DNA of 22,119 bases, from NCBI GenBank assembly GCA_035532735.1, contig DATKQM010000035.1, forward strand, positions 1 to 22,119, in the 5' to 3' direction. The notes below the pieces were generated by a model. The model did not search any database. It had not been told where the DNA came from and saw only the letters and a list, made by a program, of their open reading frames with translations. Shown piece after piece: positions 1-7,056 of the stretch. Position 1 is the stretch's first letter. Every line of letters begins with the position of its first letter. This stretch comes from Chersky-840 sp035532735. GTDB taxonomy: Bacteria; Actinomycetota; Acidimicrobiia; Acidimicrobiales; UBA8190. The position numbers and the translations under genes were made by a program.

Positions 1-40
1 CACTCAGTTGGTGCCAGGCCATTGAGATTGACCCAAATCG

Positions 41-70
41 TTGACTTGACAGTGTCCGGCGTTCTATACA
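41..70 (+). promoter_or_regulatory. Sigma70-type promoter of the SGNH esterase gene
   Basis: TTGACT at 41-46 and TATACA at 65-70 are separated by 18 nt, a close match to the housekeeping -35/-10 consensus. A second hexamer, TTGACA at 46-51, overlaps but leaves only 13 nt to the -10. Transcription would start near 77 and leave a leader of about 95 nt before the ATG at 171. Confidence 0.6.
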
Positions 71-170
71 GCCGTCAGGCCTGAATGTGGGCCTGGGGGC
101 GGCTTTCGGCCGGCAGCTGGAGTCCGGATCCACCGCCTCCCGAGTACCGATGCCAGAGGGAGGATCCGTG

Positions 171-1076
171 ATGGGGAATAGTCGCAAGTGGCTTGGTGGT
201 GTCAATACCGGCCGCCATCCAGGGCGGAAAGGTCTTCTTGTTCTGGTTGTCGCCGCTGTGCTCGGCTTCATCGTCGGCGCGCCATCGGCCGGGGCGGCGA
301 CGCGCAATTACGTCGCCCTGGGTGATTCGTATTCGGCCGACCCCGGGGTGAGCGGTCTGGCCTCGGGAATCTCTCCTTTGTGCCTGCAGTCGTCCGCGGA
401 TTACCCGCACCAGGTGGGCGCCGCCAAAGGGTTCAATACGACGGACGTCAGCTGTTCCGGCGCCACGTCGAGCGATATGACGAGTTCTCAGTACTGGGGC
501 GTGGCGCCGCAGTTCGACGCGCTGTCCTCGAGCACAAACGTCGTCACGGTGGGCATCGGTGGGAACGACAACAACCTGTTCCTTGGGGCGTTGGTGTCCT
601 GTGGCATCACAGACATCTGGGACTTCCTGAACATCGGCTCGCCCTGCAAGGCTCTCTTCGGCAACACGTTTGCCAACGCCGTGTCCAGTGATGCGACGAC
701 CATCGGAGGGGTGATCCAGGGCATCCATGCGCACGCCCCGAATGCCACGGTCTTCGTGACCGGGTACCCGGACATTCTGCCCCAGAGCGGGAACTGCTAT
801 CCCAAGATGCCACTCACGACGGGCGACACCTCGTACCTGAACGGCGTCGAAGAGGACCTGAATACCATGCTGAGTTCGGAAGCATCGGCGAACAATGCCA
901 CGTTCGTCGACACTTTCACCCCGTCGATCGGTCATGACGCCTGCAAGTCGGGGAGCGCGCAGTGGGTGAATGCCATCATTGCGACCAACGGTGGCATCTC
1001 GGTACACCCAACCCCGAATGGCGTGACGGAGACGACGACGCTCATCGAGGCGGCCATGACGGCGAAAGGATTTTGA
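171..1076 (+). CDS. Secreted SGNH/GDSL-family esterase or lipase
   Basis: A 301-residue secreted hydrolase that probably cleaves ester or acyl bonds outside the cell. Residues 1-43 form a signal peptide: basic N-terminus, hydrophobic stretch at 21-36 and an Ala-rich cleavage region near PSAGAA. The SGNH blocks are in order: GDSYS with the nucleophile Ser53, CSGA with Gly97, GIGGND with Asn132, and SVHP with His279. Six cysteines (71, 95, 144, 159, 209, 258) match the three-disulfide pattern known from Streptomyces secreted lipases such as that of S. rimosus. I chose ATG 171 because an AGGGAGGA-like ribosome site lies just upstream and the signal peptide follows directly; an in-frame extension to 87 has no such support. 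The gene stands alone between its own promoter and terminator. The substrate cannot be read from the sequence. Confidence 0.92.
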   Translation: MGNSRKWLGGVNTGRHPGRKGLLVLVVAAVLGFIVGAPSAGAATRNYVALGDSYSADPGVSGLASGISPLCLQSSADYPHQVGAAKGFNTTDVSCSGATSSDMTSSQYWGVAPQFDALSSSTNVVTVGIGGNDNNLFLGALVSCGITDIWDFLNIGSPCKALFGNTFANAVSSDATTIGGVIQGIHAHAPNATVFVTGYPDILPQSGNCYPKMPLTTGDTSYLNGVEEDLNTMLSSEASANNATFVDTFTPSIGHDACKSGSAQWVNAIIATNGGISVHPTPNGVTETTTLIEAAMTAKGF

Positions 1077-1137
1077 CCTGAGCAAGGAGCAGGCACCGAG
1101 TGCTCTCGGAGCCGGATCGGTGAGGTGACATACAAAT

Positions 1138-1175
1138 GCGCAGCGGGCCGGCTCATGAGGGCCGGCCCGCTGCGC
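1138..1175 (+). terminator. Strong hairpin terminator after the esterase gene
   Basis: A perfect 15-bp GC-rich stem (1138-1152 with 1161-1175) encloses an 8-nt loop, 61 nt after the esterase stop. There is no long U tract, which is common for high-GC actinobacterial terminators. Confidence 0.8.
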
Positions 1176-1502
1176 CGCCCCCTTGGGCATCGCGATCGGG
1201 ATCGATGTCGAGTACCGCCATGTTGTGGCGCACAGCTGACCCTCCCAGTTGTCCATCCAGTTCAGACGTACCAATAGGGAGCCGAACTGCTCGACGAACC
1301 GAGAGCGGCCTTCTCGACCTGATCCAGCCCCTGGTCAGCAACCTGGAATTTAGGAGGCGAAGCTGACCCTCTGCCGTTAGCGCACGAGATTCGACCTGAG
1401 AGCATCTGATGAGGGATCAGCAGCTCTTACCGCCTGGGGGCTATCGCGACCCCGTACGTCCTGTGAGACGGCCTCTTTGGGCCCAGATCGTACCTCGGGC
1501 CT
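1176..1502. other. Intergenic stretch without a recognised gene
   Basis: Short ORFs on both strands here lack convincing ribosome sites and resemble no family I know. I see nothing beyond the approach to the toxin-antitoxin-like module. Confidence 0.5.
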
Positions 1503-1520
1503 GTTACCGCACGTGGTAAC
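1503..1520. promoter_or_regulatory. Palindromic candidate operator of the TA-like module
   Basis: GTTACC and GGTAAC arms are separated by 6 nt and end 2 nt before the ATG at 1523. The symmetry and position suit autoregulation by the HTH protein encoded second in the pair. No clear ribosome site fits between this element and the start, so the transcript may be leaderless or nearly so. Operator function is inferred. Confidence 0.5.
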
Positions 1521-1522
1521 AT

Positions 1523-1723
1523 ATGCCCAGTGTCTCGGATCAAGCGTGGAGGCTTCATCTTTGGACCTTTGTCGGTGACCATGCACCCAGGCACGTCCAT
1601 GTCTATCGAGACGGACGGCTAGTCGTGAAGTGGGACCTGGAGCACAGCCAGGCGATGGAAGGAAGCATCACTCGCGACGTGAGGAAGCACATCGATTCGC
1701 TAATCAAGGAAGGCAGGCTATGA
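1523..1723 (+). CDS. DUF4160-like small protein, candidate toxin
   Basis: A 66-residue protein with the layout of DUF4160: a short strand-rich N-terminus, an HAPRHVHVY segment matching the family's HxPPHxHV core, then a WDLEHSQAMEG strand/turn and a C-terminal helix ending in HIDSLIKEGRL. DUF4160 proteins are often encoded directly before a small partner (DUF2442 or HTH) and are predicted toxins, although biochemical proof is limited. The stop overlaps the start of the next gene as ATGA, so the two are translationally coupled. The region is visibly less GC-rich than its neighbours, suggesting acquisition by transfer. The family call is by pattern memory; a toxin role is inferred from the pairing. 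Confidence 0.7.
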   Translation: MPSVSDQAWRLHLWTFVGDHAPRHVHVYRDGRLVVKWDLEHSQAMEGSITRDVRKHIDSLIKEGRL

Positions 1724-2211
1724 AGATTCAAAAGGTCAGCCCTGATAACCGCCGGCGCCGGTTTGAGGTGACCACCCGTCGCGGCCTCATGACGTTTCCC
1801 TACGGACGCTGCGACCCAGCACCTTCCACAAAGGATCCATTGGTCGAGGTGTATGTCGATCCAGAGCTTGGCCGAGAAGGTTTCACGTATCGTCTTACTT
1901 CTGGCGCGGAGGGGAGCGTTCACGTCGACTCTGTGCTGGATGTCAGCGCTGACCCTGACCACCTCGCCCGCCTCGAACTGTACCGGCTGACCACGGAGGC
2001 GAAGTCTCGCCTCGAGGCGTCTGGACTCTCAGTTCGAGAAGCGGCGGCACGCCTCGGGACAAGCCCGCCACAGTTGTACAGACTGCTCGATCCAACCAAC
2101 TATTCGAAATCGGCTCGACAGCTTCTCGCCGTCCTGGCGCTCGGCGGTGCATCGGTCACCGTTGCGGATACGAAGAGTCACAACGCCCGCCGTCGACGAG
2201 TACCTGCCTGA
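1720..2211 (+). CDS. HTH-domain partner of the DUF4160-like protein, candidate antitoxin
   Basis: A 163-residue protein starting at the ATG inside the ATGA overlap with the upstream stop. Residues 1-75 are strand-rich and basic (RRRRFEV near 11-17), loosely like the DUF2442 partners of DUF4160 proteins. Residues 84-145 are helical and contain a Cro/C1-type helix-turn-helix, with LSVREAAARLG (103-113) followed by SPPQLYRLLD as the recognition helix. The C-terminus is a short basic tail. The likely role is to bind the palindrome just before the operon and repress it, and possibly to neutralise the first protein. The order of predicted toxin first and DNA-binding partner second matches known DUF4160 pairs. 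It could instead be an ordinary phage-like regulator pair. Confidence 0.7.
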   Translation: MKIQKVSPDNRRRRFEVTTRRGLMTFPYGRCDPAPSTKDPLVEVYVDPELGREGFTYRLTSGAEGSVHVDSVLDVSADPDHLARLELYRLTTEAKSRLEASGLSVREAAARLGTSPPQLYRLLDPTNYSKSARQLLAVLALGGASVTVADTKSHNARRRRVPA

Positions 2212-2433
2212 CCCCGGTCCCAGCCAGGCAGCAACACAGCACTGGGCAGCCCTCCTTGCCGTGAGGGGATCCGCCCGGATTATGGATTCTGATTCTGTGT
2301 CAGCAGTGACTCGTCAGGCACCGGAATTTGGTGACGGACGGACTGGGCGTGATCACCGGTCAGCACGTCGCAACCCGTTCTCACCGTGCCTGGGACCGAG
2401 CCCCATACGGTCGTGCCAGTGGTCGAACGTGGA
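2212..2433. other. Gap between the TA-like module and the sigma-factor operon
   Basis: This is the space between convergent transcription units. A weak 7-bp inverted repeat (CTGCCTG 2204-2210 with CAGGCAG 2225-2231, 14-nt loop) straddles the antitoxin stop codon and could act as a poor terminator. Nothing else is recognisable. Confidence 0.4.
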
Positions 2434-2562
2434 CTATCTGGTCCCAGGCTCTCCCTTCATGAGTTCTTGCCACGCAGCAGTCAGTTCTTCGATGATCCGG
2501 GCAAGAGCGAGCCTCAACTTCTGCATTTCACGACGGGGAGGGGCGGGCTCGGCCAGCGTCAT
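2434..2562 (-). CDS. Possible 42-residue helical protein
   Basis: A short ORF whose ATG at 2562 is preceded by GGAGG about 10 nt upstream. The peptide is Pro/Arg-rich at the start and then forms an apparently continuous amphipathic helix (EMQKLRLALARIIEEL) to near its end. It lies 105 nt downstream of the sigma-factor operon on the same strand and could be its last gene. I recognise no family, and chance coding is a real possibility. Confidence 0.3.
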   Translation of the reverse strand: MTLAEPAPPRREMQKLRLALARIIEELTAAWQELMKGEPGTR

Positions 2563-2667
2563 GTGACCTTGTCCTCCACCAAAAGCAGGCCATCGGAGGG
2601 GTCGGCATTCTCGGCACGTGTGTGCGACGGTCCGCGCGTTGCGATCAAGTCCTGCGAGCAATCGGGT

Positions 2668-2943
2668 TCACACATGCGCCGTTCTCGGACCTTGACGTCT
2701 CACGGGGAGGGCAGGATAGCGACGCCGCGGAGCTAGGCGGGTCGCAGTGCAGGAGTCAGGATCTCGAACCCACCGGACCCTTCCATCCGAGGTGGACACG
2801 AGACTCAGTCCGGCGTCGGCGGCCAGAACGGCGGCGACCACATCAGATCCGATCCAGTGCTCGCGGTAGCCCTCGGCGTAGCTCACCACGATCCGGAGGT
2901 CCCTCCGGTGCCACACGAGGCTCACGACCTCACGCTCGGCCAT
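2668..2943 (-). CDS. Small protein of unknown function in the sigma-factor operon
   Basis: A 91-residue protein beginning at ATG 2943, with a very good ribosome site (GGGGAGGT) just upstream. It overlaps the end of the membrane-protein gene by 14 nt, so it is almost certainly co-translated with it. The first 60 residues look like a compact strand/helix domain (VVSLVWHRRDLRIVVSY, then WIGSDVVAAVLAADAG, then VRWVRD). The last 30 are Arg/Pro-rich and probably unstructured. There is no signal peptide, membrane segment or metal-binding motif. I do not recognise the family. Its place behind a sigma factor and membrane regulator suggests a role in that regulatory circuit, but nothing in the sequence fixes it. 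Confidence 0.6.
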   Translation of the reverse strand: MAEREVVSLVWHRRDLRIVVSYAEGYREHWIGSDVVAAVLAADAGLSLVSTSDGRVRWVRDPDSCTATRLAPRRRYPALPVRRQGPRTAHV

Positions 2944-3643
2944 GCGACCTCCCCGAACTGGTGGGGCTCGCCGGTCGGGACGACGGAGGGACGCTCGGGC
3001 TCTCGGTGGTCGTGCTCGAGGCGCCCTCGGTGTTCGACTTGTTCCCACCTCCCTGACCGGGGTGCGGCACCGAGGTGCACGTGGTGGTCGAGGGGAAAAC
3101 GGCGGCGTGCGCGTTGGGCTGGTGGCCGGAGTCGGCGTGGGCCTCCTCCGCGGTGCACAGGCCGTAGGTGGCATTGGCATTGGGACCTTTGCCTTGGCCT
3201 GCGTGCCCGGCTGACTTCCCTCGTGTGCCCGTGTGGCCGTTGCCGTGGTTGTCCGGTCCGGGTATGGAGATACCGATCTTGGCGAGCACCATCGATGTCG
3301 GGTTCTGGATGCCAGCGGGAAGCGACCCGGTAGCGGCGGCGGCGCTGCCGGCGCCGAGTAGAACCGCCGCTACCGCGGCGGCCTTTACAGTGAGAACCTT
3401 CGAGAGCATCTTCTTCTCCTGACGAGCGGATACCGGAGCGAGATGCCCGAGCGCGGCGGCCTGCATCGCCGCTATGGTCGCAACCTCTTGCGCAGACCCC
3501 TCGGCTCCAAGCCCTCTTCCGGCCGCGCCCAGCAGTTGTGCCACCCCGGCGTAGCCCGGAGGGGCATCGTCGAGTGACACCTCGCCCGATAGGAGCCTGT
3601 CGGCGGTCAGTGCATCGAGTCGGTTCGGTCGCATCTCACCCAT
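2930..3643 (-). CDS. Single-pass membrane protein, probable anti-sigma factor
   Basis: A 237-residue protein in three parts. Residues 1-82 are a cytoplasmic helical region ending in a basic patch (SARQEKKMLSK). Residues 84-105 form one Ala/Val/Leu-rich membrane helix. Residues 106-237 lie outside and are rich in Gly, His, Asn, Ser, Thr and Pro, with Cys163 and Cys189 as a possible disulfide. Immediately downstream of an ECF sigma factor, this architecture is typical of membrane anti-sigma factors. However, the HxxxCxxC zinc motif of the common ZAS type is absent, so the call rests on topology and context. The ATG at 3643 lies 36 nt after the sigma stop; a second ATG nine bases on is an alternative. 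The low-complexity outer part could sense the cell wall or envelope. Confidence 0.65.
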   Translation of the reverse strand: MGEMRPNRLDALTADRLLSGEVSLDDAPPGYAGVAQLLGAAGRGLGAEGSAQEVATIAAMQAAALGHLAPVSARQEKKMLSKVLTVKAAAVAAVLLGAGSAAAATGSLPAGIQNPTSMVLAKIGISIPGPDNHGNGHTGTRGKSAGHAGQGKGPNANATYGLCTAEEAHADSGHQPNAHAAVFPSTTTCTSVPHPGQGGGNKSNTEGASSTTTESPSVPPSSRPASPTSSGRSHGRA

Positions 3644-3679
3644 TCCATCGCCCCAGGGATGCCGGATCTTGCAGATTTC

Positions 3680-4306
3680 TCAGCGCGGCTCGGATTCCCG
3701 TTCCCAGCGAGCGGGGCGCTCGATCCTGCTTGCCAGGCGGTGGAGCCCACGGGTCTGGAGCACGCTGACGGCTTCGGGGGTCTTGCCGACGACTCGGGCA
3801 ACGTCGGTCAGGCTCAGGCCGGCCACCACCCGCAGGAGGATCACCTCGGCTTGGGGGCGCGGCAGGAGGGCCGTGATATGTCGCACCGCCCGGCGCGAGG
3901 CGTCGACGTCGGCTGCGATCTCGCCAGGATCCTCTCCGCCTGTCAGCCCGGTGTACGCCGCCAGGTCGGCGGGGTCCGTCCGGCGCCGCCGGCGCTTACG
4001 CCCATAGTCGATGGCCCGGCGCCGGGCGATGGTGAACAAGAGCCGGCGGAAGTCCTGCCCGTTCCCCTCGAAACGGCTGAGGCCCCGGCCTAGGTCGATC
4101 CAGGTCTCAGAAGCGAGGTCCTCGGCCTCGCCTGGGACCAGTCCGGCCAGGAAGCGGACCAGGGCGGGATGGTGGGCCCGGTAGAGCGCGACGAGCGCCC
4201 CCTGATCGCCCTCGGCCGCAGCGGCGACAAGGGCGTCGAAAGCTCCCCCATCACTGGTGGGCGTCACTGTGGACTCACGAAGAGGGACACCGAGAAGGGC
4301 GACCAC
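3680..4306 (-). CDS. ECF-type RNA polymerase sigma factor
   Basis: A 208-residue group 4 (ECF) sigma factor that would direct RNA polymerase to a specific promoter set. Region 2 spans about 38-108: YRAHHPALVRFLAGLV, then AEDLASETWIDL for the -10-recognising helix, then the FTIARRRAIDYGRKRRRRR stretch. Region 4 spans about 140-195: LLPRPQAEVILLRVVAGLS, then the HTH DVARVVGKTPEAVSVLQTRGLHRL. The linker is short with no extra C-terminal domain, so it is of the minimal ECF type. The annotated start is GTG at 4306 without a clear ribosome site; GTG at 4267 is nearly as plausible, and the conserved part begins near residue 23. It is the first gene of an operon with its membrane partner 36 nt downstream. 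Confidence 0.88.
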   Translation of the reverse strand: MVALLGVPLRESTVTPTSDGGAFDALVAAAAEGDQGALVALYRAHHPALVRFLAGLVPGEAEDLASETWIDLGRGLSRFEGNGQDFRRLLFTIARRRAIDYGRKRRRRRTDPADLAAYTGLTGGEDPGEIAADVDASRRAVRHITALLPRPQAEVILLRVVAGLSLTDVARVVGKTPEAVSVLQTRGLHRLASRIERPARWERESEPR

Positions 4307-4457
4307 CCAGGCGGCGAGGGCAGGTACCCCCGTGCCTCGAGGCGCCCTCTCGAGCCTTCAACCTGACACACGTGCTCTTATCGGCTCGCCGTACCGCAAA
4401 GCTGAATCTTCATCCCCTGGACTCGACCCGGTTCGACGGACGACGTGCTCGTGTTGA

Positions 4458-4622
4458 TCATGCCGCCTGACGGTCGGCGTTGTGGTGGGTCTCCTCCCAT
4501 CCGCCAGGGCTGTGATAGCCGAGCGAGCTGTGCAGTCGGCGGGTGTCGGTCCAGCCTTCGATGTAGTCGAACGCCGCCCGACGAAGGCCCTCGCGCGTTG
4601 GCCGTGCCCGGGTGTCAATGAG
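4458..4622 (-). pseudogene. Remnant of an IS3-family transposase (OrfB C-terminus)
   Basis: Reading the minus strand from 4622 to the TGA at 4458 gives 54 codons that match the end of IS3-family OrfB: LIDTR, then PTREGLRRAAFDYIEGW, then TRRLHSSLGYHSP. Normal proteins have YNTRRLHSSLGY; here the Tyr-Asn pair is changed to Thr-Asp. Upstream of LIDTR the reading frame no longer resembles a transposase, and the DDE catalytic residues are missing. This is a dead fragment with no partner orfA and no recognisable terminal repeats. It marks the gap between the sigma-factor gene and the transporter as a past insertion site. Confidence 0.8.
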
Positions 4623-5174
4623 TCTCGGTGCGCATGTGGTCAGCCAGCGGCGCGTGTCGACCCGGGCCCTCTACCCGCCCGATATCGGCGCGCGCTGAGC
4701 GTCGGCACGGCCGAAATCCGGGGGGCGTTTGGTACCAGGCTTCGGTGGGGGCGTCGCGCTCGAGCGGCCCCCACCGAAGCCTCTCTGGCTGGGGCGCCGG
4801 GGGAAGCGCCGCAGCAGCCGATACCGAGAGCCTCACAGGTGGTTGTGGTCGAAGAAAGGGTCGAAAGTCCTCGGTGCGAGTCAGGGGTCGGGGTGCGAAT
4901 GAGCGGCACTCTCGGCAGACCCTTCATGCTCCACGCGGTCGCTCCGTCGCGAGCGAGAACTGGGCATGGGCACCACGGAGGCCGAAGTCGTCCGTCCGGC
5001 CCGTCCGACCCGGCACGAACGATAGGACGTTCGACCCTGGTCGCGTCTCTCGGCCGCCGGTAATCATCCTGTAACGGCACCTCACACCGGGCGCGGGGCG
5101 CCGTCTTGAGCAGGAGCCGGGCTGTTGAACCACCCGGGGAACAGGTGGAGGCCCGCCGACGTGGGGAGAGCGGA
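4623..5174. other. Gene-free stretch between the IS remnant and the MFS gene
   Basis: Overlapping ORFs on both strands here lack ribosome sites and family resemblance. The stretch contains the 16-bp hairpin at 4737-4782 and the leader of the MFS gene, with no recognisable coding region. Confidence 0.5.
4737..4782. repeat. Perfect 16-bp inverted repeat with palindromic loop
   Basis: Arms 4737-4752 and 4767-4782 are exact reverse complements. The 14-nt loop itself contains the palindrome CGCTCGAGCG. The hairpin would be very stable on either strand. It could be a bidirectional terminator, a leftover transposon end or a cruciform site; no U tract follows on either side. Confidence 0.75.
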
Positions 5175-7013
5175 ATGGCCGAGATAGTCAGACTCCCGGC
5201 GAGCCCGCAGGCCGAGACCTGGGCGAACACGCTCTGGACCCGTCGGGTGCACAAGTACCCGTCCGACGTGGTCCGCTACTGGTACCTGGCCCAGGTGGTG
5301 CTCATCGCCGTCGTTCTGTACTACGTGTACTGGGAGGAGGGCGCGACGCTGCCGCTCCTCTTGCCCTACTACCACATGACGTTCCGCTATTTCCTCCTGC
5401 TGGTGGTGGTATCCAACGGGCTCGGGGCGTTCGCCGCCATCCTCGGCGGGCTGGCCGACAAGATCGGCCGCGTCAACCTGTGTCTGATCGGGACGTTCGT
5501 CATCGGCCTCCTGCAGTTCGCGGCCATCCCGAACATCCACGGCAAGGTGATGTTCTCCGTCGCCTACAGCGTCATCGGTATCGTCGAAGGGGTCATCCTG
5601 GTCGTCACCCCGGCGCTCATCCGGGACTTCTCCGCCCAGGTCGGCCGGGCCACGGCGATGGGCTTCTGGACGGTGGGCCCGACGCTCGGGTACGTGGTGG
5701 CCAGCCTGGTGGCCACGCACACGCTCACCCACCTCAAGCCCTGGCAGGACCAGTTCGTCATCTCGGGCGCGATCACCCTCGGTGTGTTCGTCGTCGCCTT
5801 CTTCGGGCTGCGCGAGCTCTCACCGCAACTACGCGACCAGTTGATGGTGACCGACCACGAGCGACTTCTGGTCGAGGCTCGAGCGAAGGGCATCGACGTC
5901 AAGAAGGCCACTGCCCACCCGTGGCGCACCATGCTGAAGCTCGACCTCATCATCTCGTCGCTTGGGATTTCGACGTTTCTCCTCATCTTCTACGCGGCGG
6001 TGACGATCTTCACCCTGTACTGGGTGGTGGTGTTCAACGAGACGACGTCAAATGCCAATGGCATCAACCTGTGGTTCGGCATCGCCAACGCCGCCACTGT
6101 CGTCGTCATCGGGTTCGCATCCGACGCGCTGCGGGTGAGAAAGCCGTTCATGCTGGCCGGCTGCATCGGCGCCATCATCGTGACGATCGTCCTGCTCAGT
6201 CGCACGAGCCATCCCCAAACGAGCTATTACACCAACGCCCTGATCGTGATGGCGCTCGGCATCACCCTCGGCACCGCCTACCCCGCATGGATGGCGAAGT
6301 ACAGCGAGGTGGTCGAGGACAAGAACCCCGCCCTGGCGGCCACCGGGCTCGCCCTGTGGGGGTGGGTGCTGCGTATCGTGGTGGCGGGGTCGTTCCTCGC
6401 CTTGCCCTATGTGATCACGACCTCGAACCCGCTCGTGGACAACGTCCAGGCGGCGTCGGCCCTGCAGGCCTTCCAGGCCGCACAGCCCTATGTGCCCACT
6501 CCCACGAGCACCCACCTGCCGAAGGCTCCCGAGAGCGTCATCACCCAGCTCGAACAGAGTGCCGGGCCTCCGGGTCAGGCCCTGGCCGCCATCCTGAAGG
6601 GCACGAACAAGGGCGAAGGACTCTTCGTTGCCCTCGGCGACGTGCCCACGTCGCTCAAACCGCAGGCGGCCGCGCTCTTGGTGTTCAACCCGTTGGCCAG
6701 CGCCATCCAGCAGGGCAAGACGGTGACGGCCGCCGAGATTGCCAACGTCGCCCACGGCTCTCCTGAACTCGCCAGCTACCTCGTGGCCGAGAAGGTGGTG
6801 GTGCCGGCCCAGAAGGCCGCCCCCAAGGAGTGGAAGCGGTGGTGGTGGGTGTGCGTGGGCGGTCAGGTCATCCTCCTCGTGATCATCTTCTCCATTCCCG
6901 GCCATTGGAGCCCGGCCGTAGCCAAGCGCGAGGAGGAGGAGCGCGAGCGTGAGGTCGACGCGGAGTTGGAGAGGCTTCACCTCAGCGAACCCGAGGGCGT
7001 GTTGAGCTTGTAA
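5175..7013 (+). CDS. Major facilitator superfamily transporter with large C-terminal loop
   Basis: A 612-residue inner-membrane transporter. The MFS motif A appears as GGLADKIGRV (91-100) after helix 2. Hydrophobic helices follow at about 100-118, 127-147, 160-180 and 195-212, then a charged central loop (213-255), then helices to 415. Residues 416-553 form an extra loop, rich in Ala, Pro, Gln and Thr, before the last helix (555-575) and a charged, coiled-coil-like tail (EEEEREREVDAELERL). Typical MFS proteins are 400-500 residues, so the loop explains the excess. ATG 5175 has GGGGAGAG upstream; a longer in-frame start at 5106 gives only a poorly hydrophobic Arg/Glu-rich extension. The substrate is unknown. 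The gene is not obviously in an operon and converges with the stress-protein gene 43 bp away. Confidence 0.88.
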   Translation: MAEIVRLPASPQAETWANTLWTRRVHKYPSDVVRYWYLAQVVLIAVVLYYVYWEEGATLPLLLPYYHMTFRYFLLLVVVSNGLGAFAAILGGLADKIGRVNLCLIGTFVIGLLQFAAIPNIHGKVMFSVAYSVIGIVEGVILVVTPALIRDFSAQVGRATAMGFWTVGPTLGYVVASLVATHTLTHLKPWQDQFVISGAITLGVFVVAFFGLRELSPQLRDQLMVTDHERLLVEARAKGIDVKKATAHPWRTMLKLDLIISSLGISTFLLIFYAAVTIFTLYWVVVFNETTSNANGINLWFGIANAATVVVIGFASDALRVRKPFMLAGCIGAIIVTIVLLSRTSHPQTSYYTNALIVMALGITLGTAYPAWMAKYSEVVEDKNPALAATGLALWGWVLRIVVAGSFLALPYVITTSNPLVDNVQAASALQAFQAAQPYVPTPTSTHLPKAPESVITQLEQSAGPPGQALAAILKGTNKGEGLFVALGDVPTSLKPQAAALLVFNPLASAIQQGKTVTAAEIANVAHGSPELASYLVAEKVVVPAQKAAPKEWKRWWWVCVGGQVILLVIIFSIPGHWSPAVAKREEEEREREVDAELERLHLSEPEGVLSL

Positions 7014-7056
7014 TGGCGTGTCCACCATCGCCCATTGCCCGATAAGGCGACCCTTG

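Noticed and set aside
75..1274. A 399-codon minus-strand frame opposite the esterase
   Set aside because: The esterase has a promoter, signal peptide, catalytic motifs and terminator. The opposite frame is Arg/His-rich without domains.
2147..2566. A 139-codon plus-strand frame after the HTH gene
   Set aside because: It overlaps the end of the HTH gene, has no ribosome site, and is Ser/Arg-rich without any recognisable domain.
4358..4618. An 86-codon minus-strand ORF overlapping the IS3 fragment
   Set aside because: The transposase similarity lies in a different frame; this ORF gives no family pattern.
5106..5174. Upstream ATG extension of the MFS protein
   Set aside because: ATG 5175 has a good ribosome site, and the added 23 residues are polar and unlike an MFS N-terminus.
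6048..7028. A 326-codon minus-strand frame opposite the MFS gene
   Set aside because: It is the shadow of a transmembrane coding sequence, giving His/Gly/Asp-rich nonsense.
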